From assembly GCA_900617975.1 (NCBI GenBank), contig UZAE01002046.1, forward strand, positions 1-10,512: 10,512 bases of DNA, read 5' to 3'. The notes beneath the pieces were generated by a model that did not search any database, had not been told where the DNA came from, and worked only from the letters and a program-made list of their open reading frames with translations. Positions 1 through 8,567 of the stretch are shown piece after piece. This DNA is from Rodentolepis nana (lineage: Eukaryota; Platyhelminthes; Cestoda; Cyclophyllidea; Hymenolepididae). A program made the translations under genes and the position numbers. The first letter of the stretch is position 1; each line of letters begins with the position of its first letter.

Positions 1-292
1 TGAAAGTTATCATTAGCCCTGGAGCTGACTTCGGGGCTTCACAGCAGAGATAGGGAGGAACATTAAAGTGACAAAAAGTCGAGATGGGAGACAAAATAAT
101 GATTCACAGAGGTAAAAGAGACAGACAGACACAAAGGCATAAAAAGGTAAGATGAGTACTGTAGAATTGGTGGAATATGACATACAGTGGGGTCATGGTA
201 GTTCGAAGTCAACTGCCGGTATATAGACTTTTTGCCTTATGAGTATACGTTGCTCAGAGTGCACCACGTGGAGGTAAGTCTATCGCACACCC
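1..292 (-). mobile_element. SINE-like element copy A, left end cut by window edge
   Basis: This is the first of seven related copies of a repeat of about 320 bp. It aligns with the others through the shared blocks TTATCATTAGCCC near the left end, GACATACAGTGGGG in the middle and CACGTGGAGGTAAGTCTATC at the right end. The T-rich left end seen in other copies would lie just outside the window. On the minus strand the element has its head at the right (GGGTGTGCGATAGACTTACC) and its A/T-rich tail at the left, as expected for a SINE. Read on the plus strand it carries a strong splice donor, GAG/GTAAGT, with GT at 274-275. I found no convincing Pol III A and B boxes in the head, so the class assignment rests on the two target-site duplications and the tail seen in other copies. 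Confidence 0.8.
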
Positions 293-863
293 AGGCATGA
301 GAAAATCGATTGTATAAATAAAGATAATGGCAACTGCTTGCTTTAACAATTAACAACACGGCACATTGACCTTGAACTTCGTTTTATTCGTGTCGAGCAT
401 TTCACTTCGTCTATTTGAATTTGGAGGCTCCATTGACAGGATTACCTCTGTCTATCTCGACAGAACATTGTTAGAGTTTATGGGATAAAACTTTCTTTGC
501 TCGAATAAACACTTCTCAAAATATTGTCCATTAATAATCACATTCAAAGGAAATTGCAGGTCTGCTATTTTGTGTTGTTTTGATGAAATAAATGGCTGAT
601 TTTTAAGGCTTCAAATAATTTTTTCCCATTTTATACCTATTCTAGGCTAATTCATTGAGGTATGCCCCATTTTGCTCTTTGTTTTGTTTAGTATTTCATT
701 AGTTTTGTGTTCTTTTGTGCCGACTAATAAATTGTTCTATTCCTACTTAGTTTTCCATTTTTGCTTAACTCTACAGCAGCAGCTGTTAGTTATTAGTTAT
801 TACTTGCTCTTGGTGATCAAATGCACTCACCGAACTTCCTCACTAGTTGTCCTCCACTTTCAG
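293..863 (+). other. Intron-like AT-rich sequence, no gene seen
   Basis: This stretch lies between repeat copy A and the first candidate exon. It is AT-rich with stops in all frames apart from a short opening near the right end. It ends in TCCACTTTCAG, a plausible splice acceptor for the exon beginning at 864. I see no promoter, RNA gene or recognisable protein here. Confidence 0.6.
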
Positions 864-1044
864 ATCGCTGTCCGTGTTCACCCAACGCGGCATACAACAC
901 GACCAACCCGCGTCTCCCACCGTTTCCGGAGCCATGCGAGTTGCAGCCGGAGGCGCGTCTCCGCCCTCGAATGCCTTCGCATTCCACCGCGTCTGGCTAC
1001 ACCGCCGCAGCGCTGAATGCTGCTACCGTCGCTCCAATCGCCAG
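864..1044 (+). CDS. Candidate coding exon, GC- and CpG-rich, product not recognised
   Basis: The exon is proposed from an acceptor (CCACTTTCAG) and a donor (CAG/GTTAGT), from composition far richer in GC than its surroundings, and from about 24 CpG dinucleotides in 181 nt. Two frames are open throughout. The one chosen starts with two bases completing a codon, gives R-C-P-C-S-P near the start and A-T-V-A-P-I-A at the end, and leaves two bases for the next exon. It is chosen only because it joins in phase to 4041-4213, then 5515-5618, then the channel exon. The other open frame contains A-E-C-C-Y-R-R-S-N, loosely like the G-x-C-Y-x-F-N stretch of DEG/ENaC channels, but it does not join in phase with the later exons. 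It might be an extracellular segment of the channel, an unrelated exon, or a small CpG island. Confidence 0.4.
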
Positions 1045-2255
1045 GTTAGTCGCTTTTCTTGCCACCTTCTTCTTCCTACCTCCTTCGGATGGTAGGCTCA
1101 GTAATTGGTACCTCTCGACTTAAGAGACAGGGCTAAATTTGAATGATTCAGCCCTAAATAGGCTTAGTGGTTATAGTTAAATTTTACATCAACTCCTACA
1201 GTAATGTGTGAATTAGACCCTAAACAAGTTGAAAGGCGAAAATTTCCATTATTCAGCAGCTATGAATTTTTTTGCATTGATTTGCACATTGCACATTTAT
1301 ACGTTCTCAAAGGGGGGGGGGTTGAATTTCCCTAATCGATAGCCAATTAGAGCACACTGGGTGCATTTAGAGGGAGAGAGAAAGAGAGAGAGGAATAGAG
1401 TCCAATACCCATGCTTCTGGAAGGCATTCATTCTTTGTGTCACCTTCTTTCAAGCTGTCACTTTTGCAAGTAACTGCCATTTCACTGTGCATTCAAACAA
1501 AGTGCCTGCACCTATCCATTTAAAGTGTGTTTTTTTTGCACGCGTGTCAAATTCTGTCATAGCATAGCGTGGATTCCACATTGACAAAAACTACAAAGTT
1601 TACGCAGGTTCGCGTCCTTAGTCGATCGTGAAACAACGACAGTGTTCTTTTCTGCGTTGATTGATTGATTGATTGATTACATTTGGGAAGAAGAGGAGAG
1701 TACAACTTCTGTATTTCTACACTTCACTTTTGATTTGATTTGACCAGATAAGAAGTAGATCAATTTTATCGAACTAGTATGCTAGTCTCTTGTATTGCCC
1801 TTTTTCTTGCGCCCATTTCTTTGAAAACGTGGCATTAAATCGGAACTTCCGCCAAACAGGTATTTGCGAGGGCATTAAATGCATCGCTCAGTGACGTCAT
1901 GTCTACTCTGCCAAGGTCCGTGTGGTCTAGGCACCTCTTTTATTTCTAGTTATCAAGCCTTCCCTTTTTATTGCCATCTTGTAATTGGTGCCAAATTTAC
2001 TAGTGCCTTATTCCAGATATGATTGATGACTCGTTCTTCTTACCTTCTCACCTTAATTTCTTTCCATTCAAATAAACACCGTTCCTATAATTCCACTTTT
2101 TAAGCAAGTCACGAGGATCTTTCCACTTTCTTATGGACTTTTGCAAATCTGAACTACTTCTTATGAAGCGGCAAATCATGATTCTGGTAGTCTCAAATTA
2201 GTTGGGAGTGGCTATATGGTGAATGGAAATGTTGGCGTTTGTGCTTGTTCATAAT
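1045..2255 (+). other. Intron-like sequence with simple repeats, no gene seen
   Basis: This interval of about 1.2 kb is AT-rich and frequently stopped. It holds a run of ten G at 1312-1321, a GA-rich stretch near 1369-1393 and a TTGA repeat at 1657-1678. It also has a perfect TGACGTCA palindrome at 1892-1899. The longest forward reading, 1361-1567, has no recognisable domain and lies partly over the GA-rich simple sequence, so I do not call it a gene. Confidence 0.6.
1657..1678. repeat. TTGA microsatellite
   Basis: Five and a half consecutive copies of TTGA. It is a simple tetranucleotide repeat inside the putative intron and probably length-variable. Confidence 0.9.
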
Positions 2256-2574
2256 ATTTATATCAAATGGCAGGCTTTATGATAGTTATCATTAGCCCTT
2301 TAGTTGACTTCAGGCTTCACAGAGGGAGAGGAACATCAAATTGAAAAAATTCGAGAGCGGAGGGTGAACAGAAGAGTGTTTTAAAGATGCAAAAGAGACA
2401 TACACAAAGGTAGAAAAAAGGTGAGGTTAGCACTGTGGAAGAAGTCGACAATGACATACAGTGGGGTGATGGTAGTTTGAAGTGAGAAGTCAACTGCCGG
2501 TTTATAGACTTTTTGGCGTATGAGTATACTTTGTCCAGGATGCACCACGTGGAGGTAAGTCTATCGCACACCCC
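2256..2574 (-). mobile_element. SINE-like element copy B, full length
   Basis: This near-complete copy runs from the AT-rich tail (TATCAAATGGCAGG at the left) to the head (CTATCGCACACCCC at the right). On the plus strand it has CAAATGGCAG/G as an acceptor-like end and GAG/GTAAGT as a donor. Flanking target-site duplication is unclear: TGCTT followed by ATAA occurs on both sides but with a four-base difference. The element's own sense strand is open across most of its length, starting at the head, as it is in copy D. Confidence 0.85.
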
Positions 2575-3626
2575 AAACTGCTTATAAATAGTCAGTGTCT
2601 ACGGCGTTATTTCGGCTCTGATAAAAAGAAAACGCAGTTAAAATTGATTTAGTTTATTTTAACTTTGAAATGCCCATTTCGCAATCCAGGCTCCAATAGC
2701 TTCTAGGAGTTCGTTAAAGGTGTGCCTTTTAGTTCATAAAGAACACTATTTTATGTAAGATTACCTAATTTTTCACAAAACTTTCAAAATTCCATTAATA
2801 ACGTGCATTTGCTGCTCTTTAGTAAAAAATGTCCTTTGAGATTATATTAGGAATAAAGAATACGTTTAAGACCGGAAAATCATACTTACATTCAAATAAC
2901 TTTCCATTTCAAACTCACTATTCAGCTCTCTTTTTAAAAACACATTTGTACTTAGAACAAAAATATGTCCACTTTACTATGGAAGTTTTTGATGTGTTCG
3001 ACCTATCATTAGCGCAATTCCACTTCTTGAAGAGAAATCAGTGAAATAGAGTTTATCAAACTTCGCAAGAGACAAATCGAACACAAGAAAGTGATATTCT
3101 TCTCTATTTTAAATTGAAATTGATAATGAGGAACCTCAGTTGCACAATTTTTTCTTTCTTACTAAATACAGAATTGAAATAAATTATGAGGAGGGGGGGG
3201 GGGTAGAATTTAATTATAATTTATGGCTTTAAATGATGTGCTAGGCCAATTTCAAAAGGTCATCGATGCAAATAGAATTGACAAAATGTCACCGAATTTC
3301 CTTAAAGCAGTGCGATTGACAATGCAAGCTGAGAAGCGAACAAGTTCAATTTCTAAGCCTCTTGAACCAAGAGCCTTCCAATCCCTGGCATCAAATTTTA
3401 AATCACTGATCCTCTTGTTTGTGCACCATACCGCTTCATAGAGAGCCGCGTTCAATACCAACCTAATGGCTTTATATTACACAGACAATATCTGTATCAT
3501 ATTGACTTAAGAGCAGTGGCTGAGTGATCACTGCATTTGCTTGGATTTCAGGATCTGCCATATATTTTTTTCATTAATTTGGCTTACAGATTTATTTGTT
3601 TGCCTCTAACTTCATGCAGTCCCTGA
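2575..3626 (+). other. AT-rich intron-like sequence with one unassigned open segment
   Basis: This is mostly very AT-rich sequence without convincing exons. A run of eleven G lies at 3193-3203. From about 3223 to 3461 both strands are open for roughly 70 codons and the GC content is higher than in the flanks. Neither translation resembles a family I know. It may be a relic of a coding sequence or chance. Confidence 0.5.
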
Positions 3627-3963
3627 TATTTATTTATTTATTTATTTCAAATGGCAGACACTTTGATAGTTATCATTAGCCCTTTAGTTGACTTCAGGCT
3701 TCACAGAGAGGAGAAGGAATATTAAAGTGAGAAAAATTCGACAGTGGAACAGAAGAGTGATTCACAGATGTAGTATAGACAGACAGACTGACACAAAGGC
3801 AGGGAAAAGGCTAGACGAGTACTGTGGAAGGGGACGAATATGACATACAGTGGGGTCATGGTAGTTTGAAGTTAGAGGTCAACTGCCAATTAATAGACTT
3901 TTTGCCGTATGAGTATACTTTGTCCAGGATGCACCACGTGGAGGTAAGTCTATCGCACACCCC
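3627..3963 (-). mobile_element. SINE-like element copy C, full length with TTTA-repeat tail
   Basis: This is the best-preserved tail in the window. The left end is a run of TATT/TTTA units, which on the minus strand reads as an (AAAT)n tail and is typical of SINE 3' ends. The right end is the standard head ending in CACACCCC. On the plus strand the tail makes a T-rich tract followed by CAAATGGCAG, an acceptor-like sequence, and the head supplies GAG/GTAAGT with GT at 3944-3945. That donor lies 97 nt before the end of the predicted acceptor at 4040. No target-site duplication is obvious. Confidence 0.87.
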
Positions 3964-4040
3964 TTGTCAAAAAATACATGGTTTCCTGGTGGTCCTGCTC
4001 TCCAACCCGACATTAGCTGTCCACCTTTTCTCCATTTTAG

Positions 4041-4213
4041 CTACCAAGTATGTCAGATGCCTGGTCGAGCTCCAAAGCCGACTTGCATGGCCGCTCTACG
4101 GATGGCGGCGTCCTTCCAGTCTCCAATTTGCCATGTCCCACATCCTCAGTGCTCCTGGCCTTCTACTTCAAGCACTTCCACTGGAAGTCAGACCAAGTGT
4201 CAGGATGGCAGAG
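4041..4213 (+). CDS. Candidate coding exon, product not recognised
   Basis: The acceptor is a good pyrimidine tract ending CTCCATTTTAG, and the donor is GCAGAG/GTTCAT, which is weaker. The 173-nt interval is clearly richer in GC than both flanks. All three frames are open, so the sequence alone does not fix the reading. The frame that joins in phase with both the 864-1044 and 5515-5618 exons begins Y-Q-V-C-Q-M and contains five cysteines, including P-I-C-H-V and K-C-Q-D-G. This would suit a disulphide-rich extracellular part of a DEG/ENaC channel but is not diagnostic. Another frame contains Y-V-R-C-L-V-E-L-Q-S-R, which faintly resembles the thumb region of the family with later cysteines missing. 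The exon call is tentative. Confidence 0.42.
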
Positions 4214-5514
4214 GTTCATTTTGAAACTACTCCCCTTTTATTGGACATATCCACAGTCATACTATAATTTGTTGCCTAAATCTACGGCGATGTAATATCA
4301 GGGGTTACGGAACTGGTTCGCCATTGTACACATCCAGTTAACTGAGCTGTTAATTGGCACTGGTGAAATTCGTGTTTGCCCACCTTCTCTACACCATCTG
4401 CACAAGAAGGGTGTTGTAAAAAGCTTGGGGCTTGGGGAGATTTTGCTATTATCTTTGAGAAGTTTTTCCTCAACTAAATATTTGCGAGATTGCTCACTAA
4501 CATTCATGAGAAAAGGAAGCTTTTTAATAAGACACAACCTTTCATTTATTGGGTGAAAATGGTGTTAAGCTCTTGAAATTCATAGGCTCACAAAGGCAAA
4601 ACTAAATTAAATAAGTATTGCAAATTGTGTGGAGATATTTTGTGCCTAACGAATTTCACTGGATAATATTTGTATGCAATTGAAGCATTCCAAACACTTT
4701 CAAATTCCGCCTTTCATTATCGCACTTTCGGAATTCTGTACTTTCATGCTAGGTTAACCAATAATTTCTTCCAATTCCGAAGCCATGCCCCCGGAAAAAT
4801 ATCTGCCTCCGTTATTGTTAAAGCCAACTTCTACAACTTTAGTCATGGGATATTGGTCGGAATTTGGGTAAATTGCTGAGGTATCCAATAAGAGGCGAAA
4901 GAATGTGCCGAAGAGGTGTATATAATGAGGTCACTCATAGGTGCTATAATTCACTTGCCAATATCCTAATTTCCAAGGTCACCAATGCCATGATTAAAGT
5001 TACGGTTTTTTAGGTGAGCTCTTGTTTGCAATGTACTTAGTTTGCTGACAGGTTGATTGGCTTGCCATGACAGTTAGATTCGTTTGTAGTTTTTACAACC
5101 ATTAGTTGAACAAAGAATTTTTTAATTTGGTGCCTTGAAAATTGCCAAGGTCGATATTTTTTGAAATCATTGTTAAAAAATAAAAGAGCGAATTTCCCCA
5201 CGTTCCGTTGGAAATTAGGCCCCCTTTTCACCCCCCTCTCGTGACAGTCAGCTGATTGTGATTAGGTTGTCATTACCGTCAAAATCGATACGCAAATTTG
5301 GGTGCATATTCGCATGACCATTTCGCGTATGTAATCGGGTTAATCTTTCCCACATGAGTTGCAAATTACATTAAACCCTAAAAATGGGTTGAGCACTTCG
5401 CCGTCACCCTACAGTAAATTTTATTTATGATACTTACAATTAAATAAGTAGAATGTACCTATGGTGTCGGCTTTGCGTTTCTATCATAATCTTTTTTTTC
5501 TGCTTCGCTTGCAG
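4214..5514 (+). other. Intron-like sequence, no gene seen
   Basis: AT-rich sequence of 1.3 kb with scattered short open frames on both strands, none with a recognisable domain. The reading at 4670-4879 ends in a hydrophobic stretch but has no convincing splice sites or family resemblance. The interval ends in an excellent pyrimidine tract, CTTTTTTTTCTGCTTCGCTT then GCAG, at 5491-5514. Confidence 0.55.
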
Positions 5515-5618
5515 CTAGTCGATACGCCAAGAGCCTCTTCGTGTTGACGTGGGACATGCATTTGGTGGAGTATGAGCTTGTGGTGACACCCAGCGAGTCG
5601 AGTGACAAGGTCGGCCAG
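5515..5618 (+). CDS. Probable coding exon, likely extracellular part of the DEG/ENaC channel
   Basis: The splice signals are strong: a long pyrimidine tract ending GCTTGCAG, and the donor CCAG/GTATGT. Only one of three frames is free of stops. It takes one base from the previous exon and ends exactly on a codon boundary, which matches the phase-0 start of the channel exon at 7492. The peptide includes S-L-F-V-L-T-W-D-M, V-E-Y-E-L-V-V-T-P and S-E-S-S-D-K-V-G-Q. Alternating hydrophobic beta-strand-like residues followed by S/T-rich sequence fit the ectodomain of this channel family in a general way, but I see no signature cysteine. The unique open frame and the matching phase make this the best supported of the upstream exons. 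Confidence 0.6.
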
Positions 5619-5705
5619 GTATGTCCAAAATAATTCCCTTTTTTTCCGTGTAAATACAATCTACGGAGTGACATCCAATTCCCCCACGTTTAGTTACTTG
5701 GCCAA

Positions 5706-5722
5706 CCCCCCCCCCCCCCCCC
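5706..5722. repeat. Poly-C run of 17
   Basis: Seventeen uninterrupted C on the plus strand, which is 17 G on the minus strand. It is probably length-variable and prone to sequencing or assembly error. Confidence 0.95.
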
Positions 5723-6925
5723 TCCTTAAGACAAGACGATCTGAGTTTGATTCGGTTCCCCTTGTTGCCAAGTGTGCACGTTTACAATCTTGTGTGCTAA
5801 TAGATGCGACTTTTTTCAAGATGTACACAGTGTGGGATTGTTTTGAGGTTCAGAAGAAGATAATCTGGGAGCATTGTTTAAAATTCTATGTCATGATATC
5901 TTGCCATCTCTCGTTGCCTTACCTAGTGTTTTTAGCCATAGCAGTTGCATTAGGTGTATAACGGTCAGCTAAGCTCTGCTTACATTGGATGTAAGAGAAG
6001 TTAAAGCAGCTTGGAATGTAGATCAATAAATACTGAAATATCTTCAATCCATTTGCTCATGAAAGGCGGCTCTACTCTCAGGCATTCACCAAGATCGAGT
6101 GGTTAATTGCAGTATAGGAGAACTGCATGCCCTGTAATATATATTTCTTGTGAATTGACATAGCCCCAGAAAAAAATGACTTACGGAAATATTCTTGTGG
6201 AAATTGTACGCGAATCTTTAGAGTGAAAGTAAATTTATACCAAGTGTATTGCAGTCGGAATCACTACTCCACAGTTGAATCATTCAAGTGTAGCTCATCC
6301 CTATCATTGTGCTGGGACTGAAGCCATTAAATTACAAGTATCTTCCACTGGCGAATCAACAGTCGAGACCTCTGGATTGTTCCATTTTGTCTGTTTGTTT
6401 AAAATGCCTCCTCGAAAGCCATACTCTCTCTCTCCCTCTCTCAACATAGAAGGTGGTGGAGATGACTGCGACTTAAATAATCAATGCGCTACCCTTGATT
6501 CGAGCTGAGCCAGATGTTTGCACAAAGCAACATTACACTCCAGTACTGGAGTTGAATTACTGCAAGTGCTTGGACGCAGTTTATTTGCACAGAAATAATT
6601 TGGCTTTTTATTTCTTGAGACTTTTTACGCTGAATAAGCTCACAGAAGTAGTGGCTCAACATCACGATTGTCACTTAGCTTCCACCAAACAAACGATCTA
6701 AGTTTATTCTACAGTTTTTTGCCTCACTGAATATGCACAAACGAAGGAGTTGATTGTTGTGGGAGGGCTCTCGATTTAGTTGGAATTTTCTTTCTCTCTC
6801 ACTCTCAAGGCTCTACTTCCCTAGGCGGGCCCTATTTCACCCCCCACCCCACTTACCTCACTGTCATTCTTGAATGCGCCTTTTCTAGCGGCAGCCAATT
6901 TCTGTGTTCATTCAATATTTAAAAC

Positions 6926-6949
6926 CTCTCTCTCTCTCTCTCTCTCTCT
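6926..6949. repeat. (CT)12 microsatellite
   Basis: Twelve uninterrupted CT units. On the gene strand this is an ideal polypyrimidine tract immediately upstream of a CAG at 6968-6970. Confidence 0.92.
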
Positions 6950-7026
6950 GGATTTGCTCTTCTGCTCCAGGCGGTGGGCGGCGGGAAGACTCCAAGGCTT
7001 GTGTTGTTCTTTGTGGCTTAGTTGAA

Positions 7027-7405
7027 TATTTATTTATTTGTTTATGTCAAATGGCAGGCGTCTTGATGGTTATCATTAGCCCTTTACTGACTTCGGTCTT
7101 CATAGAGAGGAGGAGAAACATCAAGGTGACAAAAAGACCTTCAGGCTTCACAGAGGGGAGGGGGAACATCGAATTGAAAAAAGTCGAGATGGGGTGGGGG
7201 AACAGAAGAGTGCTTCAAGGATGTAAGAGACAAACACAAAGGTCGAAAAAGGTGAGGTGAGTGCTGTAGAAGAGGTCGAATATGGCATAGAGTGAGGTGA
7301 TGGCAGTTTGAAGTGAGAAGTCAACTGCCAATTAATAGACTTTTTGCCGTATGAGTATACTTTGTCCAGGGTGCACCACGTGAATGTAAGTCTATCTAAC
7401 ACCCC
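7027..7405 (-). mobile_element. SINE-like element copy D, with internal duplication
   Basis: This full copy has a TTTATTTATTTG tail at the left and a slightly mutated head at the right (CTATCTAACACCCC). It is about 50 bp longer than its relatives because a block of roughly 48 bp is present twice in tandem: the segments starting at 7091 (CTTCGGTCTTCATAGAG) and 7139 (CTTCAGGCTTCACAGAG) are diverged versions of each other. The donor motif is altered from GAG/GTAAGT to GAAT/GTAAGT, with the GTAAGT core kept at 7386. That site lies 106 nt before the end of the channel-exon acceptor at 7491. No clear target-site duplication is seen. Confidence 0.85.
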
Positions 7406-7491
7406 GCAGTCCCAGATATCGAAAGTGACCAAGAAGTTTCCCAACTTTTGCTTTAGATTGAGTTTAAATTGGCAAAGCATTCCCATTTCAG

Positions 7492-8018
7492 ATCCTAGAC
7501 GTATCTATCCCCGCTAGGTGGTATCGTATTGTGTTGTTGGCAATAAATGTGCGAACTAAGAGGCTTTGGCTCTGCCCATCCCCCTGCAAGGAACGAGTCA
7601 ATGAAGTATCCTATCAGCGAACACTCCCTCTCGTAGAAGACCTACCCTTGGAGATTCTTAAAAATATTCCAAAGGCGCCGAATACAACCCAATTTGAGGA
7701 AACTATCAGCAGTAAAGACTATTTGGTTATCACCATAGCAGCTGAGACCTCGAGAATATCTGTTCATTCAGAAGGTGAACCTACTAGTTTCTTCAACCTA
7801 CTGGCTGCAATTGGAGGTCTGTTTGGACTCTATTTGGGTCTTTCCCTTGTCACCGTGTTCGAATGTATTGAATCTTACTATATCCTATTGTCTGAGGGTT
7901 TTGGAACATTCCGCCATGCATTTAAATCGTGGAAACGATTTGGGAGGAAGTTACTAACTCGTGAAAAGAGCCCGGAGTATGATGATGAGTATGAAGCCGA
8001 TGCGAATAGATTAATAAG
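7492..8018 (+). CDS. DEG/ENaC sodium channel exon: Cys motif, second transmembrane helix and start of tail
   Basis: The exon follows the acceptor CCCATTTCAG (a stop lies in frame at 7465-7467) and encodes 175 codons plus two bases. In exon numbering, C28-P-S-P-C32 followed by a tyrosine at 41 matches the last cysteine motif of the DEG/ENaC (amiloride-sensitive channel) family before the membrane. N64-T-T is a possible glycosylation site. Residues 77-92 (Y-L-V-I-T-I...I-S-V) are the final ectodomain strand. Residues about 101-125 form the second transmembrane helix: A-A-I-G-G-L-F-G-L-Y-L-G-L-S-L-V-T-V-F-E, where G116-L-S118 is the G/S-x-S selectivity-filter motif. A basic segment (K-S-W-K-R-F-G-R-K) then an acidic one (Y-D-D-E-Y-E) begin the cytoplasmic tail. 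The donor AAG/GTGGGT ends the exon in phase 2; reading through instead gives only R-W-V-V and a stop at 8029-8031. These channels are trimeric plasma-membrane sodium channels used in sensory and epithelial roles. The family is sure, the subfamily is not. Confidence 0.88.
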
Positions 8019-8081
8019 GTGGGTTGTCTAATTCGATCAATTTAAATTCACCGTTTAAGAATTTGTTCACTTAGGGACTTA

Positions 8082-8096
8082 GAGTCATCAAATTTA
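8082..8096. repeat. Target-site duplication, left copy, of element E
   Basis: GAGTCATCAAATTTA, repeated exactly at 8351-8365 on the other side of the element. A perfect 15-bp direct repeat of this kind is the expected footprint of LINE-driven retroposition. Confidence 0.88.
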
Positions 8097-8350
8097 TTTA
8101 TATCAAATGGCAGGCGTTTTGGTGGTTATCATTAGCCCTTTAGTTGACTTCAGGCTTCACACAAGGGAAGAACATCAAAGTGGAAAAAAAAATTCGATAG
8201 GGGGAGCAGAAGAGAGGTTCAAAGATGACATACAGTGGGGTCATGGTAGTTTGAAGTCAGAGGTCAACTGCCAGTTAATAGACTTTTTTTGCCATATGAA
8301 TATACGTTGCCCAGGATGCACCACGTGGAGGTAAGTCTATCACGCACCCC
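8097..8350 (-). mobile_element. SINE-like element copy E, internally deleted, with perfect 15-bp TSD
   Basis: Both ends are family-typical: the tail TTTATATCAAATGGCAGG at the left, and the head GTGGAGGTAAGTCTATCACG then CACCCC at the right. An internal block of roughly 65 bp between AAAGATG and ACATACAG is missing compared with copies B and C, with ATG shared at the junction. The exact flanking duplication argues for a fairly recent insertion. It sits in the intron between the channel exon and the first microexon, antisense to the gene. On the plus strand an acceptor-like CAAATGGCAG ends at 8113 and the donor GAG/GTAAGT has GT at 8331-8332, framing a possible 217-nt exon. Confidence 0.9.
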
Positions 8351-8365
8351 GAGTCATCAAATTTA
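8351..8365. repeat. Target-site duplication, right copy, of element E
   Basis: Exact repeat of 8082-8096, directly after the element's terminal CCCC. Confidence 0.88.
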
Positions 8366-8528
8366 AAATAGTTAAAAATGCCGCTAATACTCCTAAGAGC
8401 TCCATTAGCAAGACAAAGACATTAATTAAGGCCAACCTCGTCACCTTAAAGGTGCTTAAAAGGGAATTTTTTAGCCTGTTTAACATTATTTGCTATTTAT
8501 TCACATAATAATGTCTGTTTCTTCTTAG

Positions 8529-8567
8529 TTCTCCCAAACCGAACACTGTTGTCGGAGATTCCAGAAG
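8529..8567 (+). CDS. Microexon 1 of channel tail (39 nt)
   Basis: The acceptor TTCTTCTTAG and donor AGAAG/GTTAGC bound a 39-nt exon. With the AG carried over from the channel exon it reads S-S-P-K-P-N-T-V-V-G-D-S-R and again leaves AG, so it is symmetric (phase 2 to 2). The other two frames are irrelevant because the upstream phase is fixed. The donor is the weakest part of the call (GTTAGC). It follows an intron of 510 nt that contains repeat copy E. The peptide is polar and would extend the cytoplasmic tail; no domain is recognisable. Confidence 0.68.

Larger units (their letters stand above)
5619..7026 (+). other. Intron-like sequence with pyrimidine-rich simple repeats
   Basis: This contains a run of 17 C at 5706-5722, CT-rich stretches near 6424-6442 and 6779-6808, and a perfect (CT)12 at 6926-6949. 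The last is followed by GATTTGCTCTTCTGCTCCAG, a very strong-looking splice acceptor ending at 6970. I found no donor giving a convincing exon after it. Candidate acceptors at 6254 and 6970 are noted, but no exon joins in phase between 5618 and 7492. The forward readings at 5602-5961, 6275-6508 and 6495-6701 have no recognisable domains. Confidence 0.5.

Noticed and set aside
1..292. tRNA-derived or 5S-derived head in the element
   Set aside because: I looked for A and B box sequences and tRNA-like pairing on the minus strand of the heads and found none that hold across copies.
1361..1567. Reading with F-F-Q-A-V-T-F-A-S-N, superficially like the F-P-A-V-T-x-C-N motif after the first helix of DEG/ENaC channels
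   Set aside because: No cysteine at the right place, no preceding transmembrane helix, and it begins in GA-rich simple sequence; probably chance.
1892..1899. Perfect TGACGTCA (CRE-like) palindrome
   Set aside because: A single 8-bp site in an intron-like region with no promoter features is expected by chance in sequence of this size often enough not to call.
2317..2571. Minus-strand open frame of 84 codons
   Set aside because: It lies entirely inside element copy B; similar readings recur in copies D and F. Reported as an element property, not as a gene.
3824..4267. Plus-strand open frame of 147 codons
   Set aside because: It starts in element copy C and runs through intron and the candidate exon at 4041; the strong acceptor at 4040 makes a continuous reading unlikely.
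4670..4879. Plus-strand open frame of 69 codons
   Set aside because: No family resemblance and no matching splice sites.
5602..5961. Plus-strand open frame of 119 codons ending in a hydrophobic stretch
   Set aside because: It crosses the 17-C run, overlaps the donor at 5618 and shows no known domain.
6255..6508. Possible exon after TATTGCAG at 6254
   Set aside because: The open frame needs one carried base, which does not fit the phase-0 end of the exon at 5618, and no good donor in phase 0 follows.
7148..7486. Minus-strand open frame of 112 codons
   Set aside because: Mostly the sense strand of element copy D plus adjacent intron; no domain or splice support.
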